DNA from: Clostridium sp. CAG:793
GTDB lineage: Bacteria > Bacillota > Clostridia > TANB77 > CAG-508
Length of the DNA: 25,649 bases
Assembly (NCBI GenBank): GCA_000433915.1
Contig: HF993626.1
Coordinates: 760 to 26,408, forward strand
Direction: 5' to 3'
In this document: piece after piece, positions 22,474 through 25,649 of the stretch
Layout: every line of letters begins with the position of its first letter
How positions within the stretch are numbered: position 1 is the stretch's first letter
Position numbers and translations under genes: made by a program
Notes under the pieces: generated by a model
What the model saw: only the letters and a program-made list of their open reading frames with translations
Databases searched by the model: none
Told to the model about the DNA's origin: nothing

Positions 22474-22544
22474 GATATAAGAAGACAGAAGAGAGTAATT
22501 TATGTAAAAGAATTACTATTTGTTGTATAAATCAAAAAAATATG

Positions 22545-22563
22545 TTCGTAATTATATTACGAA
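22545..22563. promoter_or_regulatory. Perfect inverted repeat upstream of the ATPase pseudogene
   Basis: TTCGTAAT-TAT-ATTACGAA is a perfect 8-bp dyad about 60 bp before the ATG at 22624. It could be an operator. Nothing else is recognised in 22474-22623. Confidence 0.35.
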
Positions 22564-22623
22564 TTATTAAAAATAATTGATTTTTTCGGAATAGAACTAT
22601 GTAATAATTATAGAGGTGATTGT

Positions 22624-23294
22624 ATGAAACTTATAAAAGGAAATGATTATTTGGAAAGATTAATTAGTGTTATAGGAACTCCAGATATTAAAGTGTTAAC
22701 TGGGATTAGACGTAGCGGAAAATCAAAATCATTAGAAACTTTGAAAAAATATATATCTGAAAAGAAAAAGCTATAAATGGTTTACATGCTTTAGAAAAAT
22801 ATGATATTTATATTACCGGCTCCAATGCATTTTTAATGAGTAGTGACTTAGCAACATTATTTACAGGAAGAACATTTTGTATTGATGTATATCCATTTTC
22901 CTTTAAAGAATATTTAGAATATTATCAATATAACGATATTCAAGAAGCTTTTGATAATTACGTTAAAGAAGGTGGAATGTCTGGCTCATATTTGTATAAA
23001 ACACAAAAAGAAAAATACGATTATATCTCAGATGTTTATAATACTTTAATAGTCAGAGATATAAATCAAAAATATAAAATAAGAAATATAGATGTTCTAA
23101 ATAATTATTTAATGGATAATATATCAAACCTTACATCATCAAATAATATAACAAATGTACTTAACAATAACAATGTGGATATTACTGATAAGACTATAAG
23201 TAATTATATCAAATATTTATGCAATGTATTTGCGTTTTATAAAGTTACTAGATATGATATAAGAGGCAAAAAATTATTAAGTACACAAGATTAG
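22624..23294 (+). pseudogene. AAA ATPase (AAA_14/DUF4143 type), internally deleted and truncated
   Basis: The first frame (22624-22776, 50 codons) encodes the N-terminus with the Walker A motif GIRRSGKSKS. It stops at TAA. The family resumes one frame away: EKAINGLHALEKYDIYITGS, then SSDLATLFTGRT, FSFKEYLEYY, and a winged-helix-like part to RYDIRGKKLLSTQD at 23294. The part with the Walker B motif (usually LDEIQ), about 60-70 residues, is missing, and the frame is shifted at the deletion joint near 22765-22775. Members are usually about 400 residues, so the C-terminal DUF4143 nuclease-like part is also lost, exactly where the repeated block at 23301 begins. ATG follows AGAGGTGA. The gene is dead. 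Confidence 0.85.
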
Positions 23295-23300
23295 TTTTAT

Positions 23301-23460
23301 CTTTCAGAAAAATGAAGGTCTTATTTTTTAATTATAGGTACAATAAATAAAAAATGATAGTAAAAATATAGTATATACAAATATTCAGATAAAATTGAAG
23401 TCGTGTTTTCAAATATTACAAATAATGTATGAAAATAAGAGAAATACATGGGCTTATTCC
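23301..23460 (+). repeat. Shortened second copy of the block at 21424-21800 (copy B)
   Basis: Copy B follows copy A with two deletions. About 88 bp are missing between two AATAAAAAATG repeats of copy A (near 21479 and 21567), and about 128 bp between two AATAATGTATGAAAA repeats (near 21642 and 21770). It ends within the HEPN codons for ENKRNTW, then changes to unrelated sequence encoding KTIFSPNKSQLEIYSEI before a stop at 23513. It includes a copy of most of the tRNA terminator, which would end the pseudogene's transcript. Confidence 0.85.
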
Positions 23461-23518
23461 AAAACCATATTCAGTCCAAATAAATCGCAATTAGAGATAT
23501 ATAGTGAAATATAAAGTT

Positions 23519-23562
23519 ACACACAACAATAGTATAAAATTATTGTTGTGTGTTGTTGTTTT
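23519..23562 (+). terminator. Strong hairpin terminator
   Basis: ACACACAACAATA (23519-23531) pairs perfectly with TATTGTTGTGTGT (23541-23553), followed by TGTTGTTTTC. It suggests that a former gene ended just before it, perhaps the tail fragment stopping at 23513. Between here and 23756 I see only a possible -10 and AT-rich sequence. Confidence 0.7.
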
Positions 23563-23614
23563 CTATGAATAATTGATTAGGTGTACACTTTAATATATTT
23601 AATACATTAAGTTG

Positions 23615-23623
23615 TGATATAAT
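23615..23623 (+). promoter_or_regulatory. Possible extended -10 promoter
   Basis: TGATATAAT matches TGnTATAAT with no clear -35 box. It could drive the micro-ORFs and the two SHOCT-domain genes. Confidence 0.35.
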
Positions 23624-23755
23624 ATATCTCTTTAAAAAAATATATAAGATATTTTATATAAAAGTACCACAAAATATAACTGATAAAAACAGTAGACAAT
23701 AATATTTTGTTGTGATAATATTGAAATTGATAATATAGGAAAAAGGGGGATACAA

Positions 23756-23791
23756 ATGATAGATGGTGTTAATATTGATACAGTAACATGA
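23756..23791 (+). CDS. Possible 11-residue peptide ORF
   Basis: The frame MIDGVNIDTVT is preceded by AAAAAGGGGG, a strong ribosome site 5-6 bases before the ATG. Its stop overlaps the next start as ATGA. It is either a coupling/leader peptide or the scar of a decayed gene. Confidence 0.3.
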   Translation: MIDGVNIDTVT

Positions 23792-23853
23792 GTATGAATT
23801 GTTTTGGTGTGTTATTTGTGATTATAACAATACTTGATGGAGTAGACTTTTGA
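23788..23853 (+). CDS. Possible 21-residue hydrophobic peptide ORF
   Basis: It starts at the ATGA overlap with the 11-residue frame and encodes MSMNCFGVLFVIITILDGVDF, one short hydrophobic stretch. No separate ribosome site is present, so it would depend on coupling. It may be a small membrane peptide or chance. Confidence 0.25.
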   Translation: MSMNCFGVLFVIITILDGVDF

Positions 23854-23884
23854 AAAAAATAGTTGTAGAAGGTGATAATTGAAT

Positions 23885-24289
23885 ATGGAGAATAAATATG
23901 TAGAATTAGAAAAAATATTAAAGTTAAAAGAACAGGGAACTATAACAGCTAGTGAGTATGAAGCGGAAAAGAAAAAAATATTGGAAAAATCAAATGATCA
24001 AGTAAATCAAAATGATAATAAATTTAGGTTTGATATACTAGGATTAACCCTAAGTATATATTGTGCAATATTTTTAATTATGGATTATTGTAATTTAGGA
24101 ATAGTTAGTGTTGATATTATTATAAATTTAATTTTATGTGCAATGTCTTTTTATGCTATTAGAAAAGGTAAAGAAGAAAATAAAAAAATAGTGAAAGCAA
24201 CTAATATTATAAATTGTATATCAATTATAGCATTAGTGCCTTTAATATTAGAAGTTATAAAATACATAAGATTTGGAGTAATAATTTAA
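23885..24289 (+). CDS. SHOCT-domain membrane protein
   Basis: This 134-residue protein starts with a SHOCT-like helix pair (residues 5-34: LEKILKLKEQGTITASEYEA then KKKIL), a short domain usually found at protein ends and tied to oligomerisation. Three membrane helices follow (about 50-67, 72-93 and 105-125). I chose the ATG at 23885, with AAGGTG about 10 bases upstream, over the TTG at 23879. The next gene, 16 bp away, begins with the same MENK and also has a SHOCT, so the two look related or functionally linked. The molecular role is unknown. Confidence 0.7.
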   Translation: MENKYVELEKILKLKEQGTITASEYEAEKKKILEKSNDQVNQNDNKFRFDILGLTLSIYCAIFLIMDYCNLGIVSVDIIINLILCAMSFYAIRKGKEENKKIVKATNIINCISIIALVPLILEVIKYIRFGVII

Positions 24290-24305
24290 ATAAGGAGAAA
24301 ATAAA

Positions 24306-25281
24306 ATGGAGAATAAAAAAATATTTACGAAGACTAATACTACTATAACGATAATTACTATTATATTGTTTGCAATTAAATTTATAGAAATGGTAGTACT
24401 ATATGAAGATTCATATCCAGCTATTCATATATATAATACTATTTCGTTAATTTTGGTAATAAGCTTGATATATATAATATTATTTGCGTACATATGTAGA
24501 TATGTTGGATTAAATAAAGATGTTACAACGGGTTATGCTTGGGGATATTGTCTAGGAATAATTGGACTAATTATAGTGTGCGGATTGGATAATAAGAAAA
24601 AAGAAAACGTAGAAAATAACATTAATACCAAATATGATGATATAGATAGACTACAGAAGTTAAAAGACAATGGTGCAATAGATGAAAAAGAATTTGAAAT
24701 TGAGAAACAAAAGATATTAACAGATGATAGCGAAAAAAATACAAAGAAAATTAATGTAAAAAAGATAAAAATAAAAAAATGGCAAATTATTGTGGCCGCT
24801 ATTGTAATAGTTAGTGTGGTTATAATTTGGAATAAGTCAATGACTGCGACTATTCCAAATTTGGTTGGAATGACAGTACAAGAAGCACAGGAAACTATGG
24901 ATAAACTTGGAATTGGCAATAAGCTAAGAATTTCAAGTCTTGGAAGTAAAATTGAAGTAATAGAAAAACAAGCGGGTATAACTCGGAAGAGTGAAGAAAA
25001 ATGATTATTTCAATGTGTATGTATGGACAAAAGAATATAATAATAAAGCATCCAATCAGCCAAAGTATAATAGTCCATATATATCATTGGAAGAGTATAA
25101 CCAAATTAAACTAGAAATGTCATATAGTCAAGTTGTTTCTATAATAGGGGGAAAAGGAGATGCTGTTACAGAATATGGAGATACAAAGATATATATATGG
25201 AAAGCAGAATCTAGGAGTGGAATGGAAAATGTTGCAATGACATTTGTAAATGGTATATTAAAATCAAAAATGAAAGGATAA
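24306..25281 (+). pseudogene. SHOCT-PASTA-BamE-like membrane protein, split by a +1 frameshift
   Basis: The first frame runs 24306-25004 (232 codons): three membrane helices (about 11-33, 43-66, 76-93), a SHOCT (109-139, DRLQKLKDNGAIDEKEFE), a fourth helix (160-175), and the start of a PASTA domain (IPNLVGMTVQEAQETMDKLG, 183-202). It then leaves frame at AGITRKSEEK and stops. Frame +1 continues GRVKKNDYFNVYVWTKE, the normal end of a PASTA domain, then a BamE/DUF3862-like domain (IKLEMSYSQVVSIIGGKGD) to 25281. Dropping one A at 24980-24981 gives AGILGRVKKN and a whole 324-residue protein. This is either a recent mutation, a sequencing error, or programmed frameshifting. PASTA domains usually bind cell-wall peptides outside the cell. 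Confidence 0.75.
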
Positions 25282-25399
25282 ATTATATAAATAATTATAA
25301 TAAAATTTTATGTTATGATAAAAAGTAACACAGGAATAAATCTGAGAAAATAAATTTCAATTTAAATAAGTATAATATTAATAAAAGGAGGAATTTTAA

Positions 25400-25649
25400 A
25401 TGAAAGAAAATGCAAAATTTTTAAAATGTCCAATATGTGACAATATAATAGAAATAATTGATGGAGATGTACAACATATAACTTGTTGTGGTAGAAAAAT
25501 GGAAGAAATGAAAGCTAATACTACAGATGCAGCAACGGAGAAACATATACCAATATATAAAAAAGTAGAAGATGAAATAGTAGTAAGTGTCGGAGAAGTA
25601 GAACATCCAATGAAAAAGGAACATTATATAATGTGGATTGCACAAGTAT
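25400..25649 (+). CDS. Desulfoferrodoxin (superoxide reductase), 3' end outside the window
   Basis: The visible 83 residues encode a two-domain desulfoferrodoxin. The N-terminal desulforedoxin-like part has C10, C13, C29 and C30 (CPIC ... CC), which hold a rubredoxin-like iron. The second part has EKHIPIY (47-53) with ligand H49, then GEVEHPM (H69) and KEHYIMWI (H75), the superoxide reductase active site; the last ligands (Cys, His) lie beyond the window. It reduces superoxide to hydrogen peroxide without making oxygen, a typical anaerobe defence. AAGGAGG precedes the ATG. A TATAAT at 25371-25376 is a possible -10 without a good -35. Confidence 0.93.
   Translation, partial: MKENAKFLKCPICDNIIEIIDGDVQHITCCGRKMEEMKANTTDAATEKHIPIYKKVEDEIVVSVGEVEHPMKKEHYIMWIAQV

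Noticed and set aside
21424..23460. The repeats as the ends of a transposon
   Set aside because: The blocks are direct copies with deletions; there is no transposase, inverted terminal repeat or target-site duplication.
23425..23513. A 28-codon frame from the HEPN fragment into KTIFSPNKSQLEIYSEI
   Set aside because: It is a chimera made at the end of the second repeat copy; the tail may be the remnant of another gene, but nothing supports a working product.
25286..25300. A PerR-box-like sequence upstream of desulfoferrodoxin
   Set aside because: It matches TTATAATNATTATAA at about 12 of 15 positions, but in such AT-rich DNA this is weak, and it lies some 70 bp from the possible -10.

Overview
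The window looks like the chromosome of a low-GC anaerobic member of the Clostridia (Bacillota). Genes are AT-rich (hand-counted rows are near 27-33% GC), ribosome binding sites are strong (AAGGAGG type), promoters are sigma-A-like with TTGACA/TATAAT boxes, and hairpin plus T-run terminators are common. An anaerobic life is suggested by a PflX-type radical SAM protein, a ferredoxin-thioredoxin-reductase-like protein, a desulfoferrodoxin and a NifU-like scaffold paired with a GGGtGRT protein. No single gene names the species.

Layout. Bases 1-326 hold no gene but a chain of stem-loops that may be the 3' part of a structured RNA, then the promoter of an SDF-family amino acid symporter (327-1616). 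A convergent acyl-ACP thioesterase (1705-2448, minus) shares a divergent promoter region with a radical SAM protein (2574-3485). A small conserved-looking protein (3618-3866) ends in a terminator. The lower glycolysis cluster follows: gap, pgk, tpiA and gpmI (4020-8734), with stem-loops between gap/pgk and pgk/tpiA, and a YezG-like protein directly downstream. Next come the NifU-like and GGGtGRT genes (9397-11141), a single-pass membrane protein, and tRNA-Gln(CTG) on the minus strand.

From 12.2 to 20.4 kb: thioredoxin plus a tiny FTR-like protein; a consensus promoter leading through a possible leader peptide and a 37-codon membrane ORF to a YlmH-like S4 protein; enolase; a compositionally foreign MYG1-family gene (minus); mtaB and a hemolysin III-family protein; and an unusually short alanyl-tRNA synthetase lacking both the beta-barrel insert before the editing domain and the C-terminal C-Ala region. 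A sortase and a tRNA-His/tRNA-Gln(TTG) pair follow.

The last 4 kb are accessory and decaying. A HEPN/nucleotidyltransferase pair and a twice-damaged AAA ATPase (DUF4143 type) lie between a sequence block (21424-21800) and its shortened second copy (23301-23460). The second copy has two deletions, each ending at short direct repeats. After that come two micro-ORFs, a SHOCT membrane protein, and a SHOCT-PASTA-BamE-like membrane protein broken by one extra base. The window ends inside a desulfoferrodoxin gene.

Together the core genes convert glyceraldehyde-3-phosphate to phosphoenolpyruvate (gap, pgk, tpiA, gpmI, eno), with tRNA charging and modification, ribosome-associated functions and redox/iron-sulfur functions interleaved. 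I saw no CRISPR array, rRNA, insertion sequence or replication origin.
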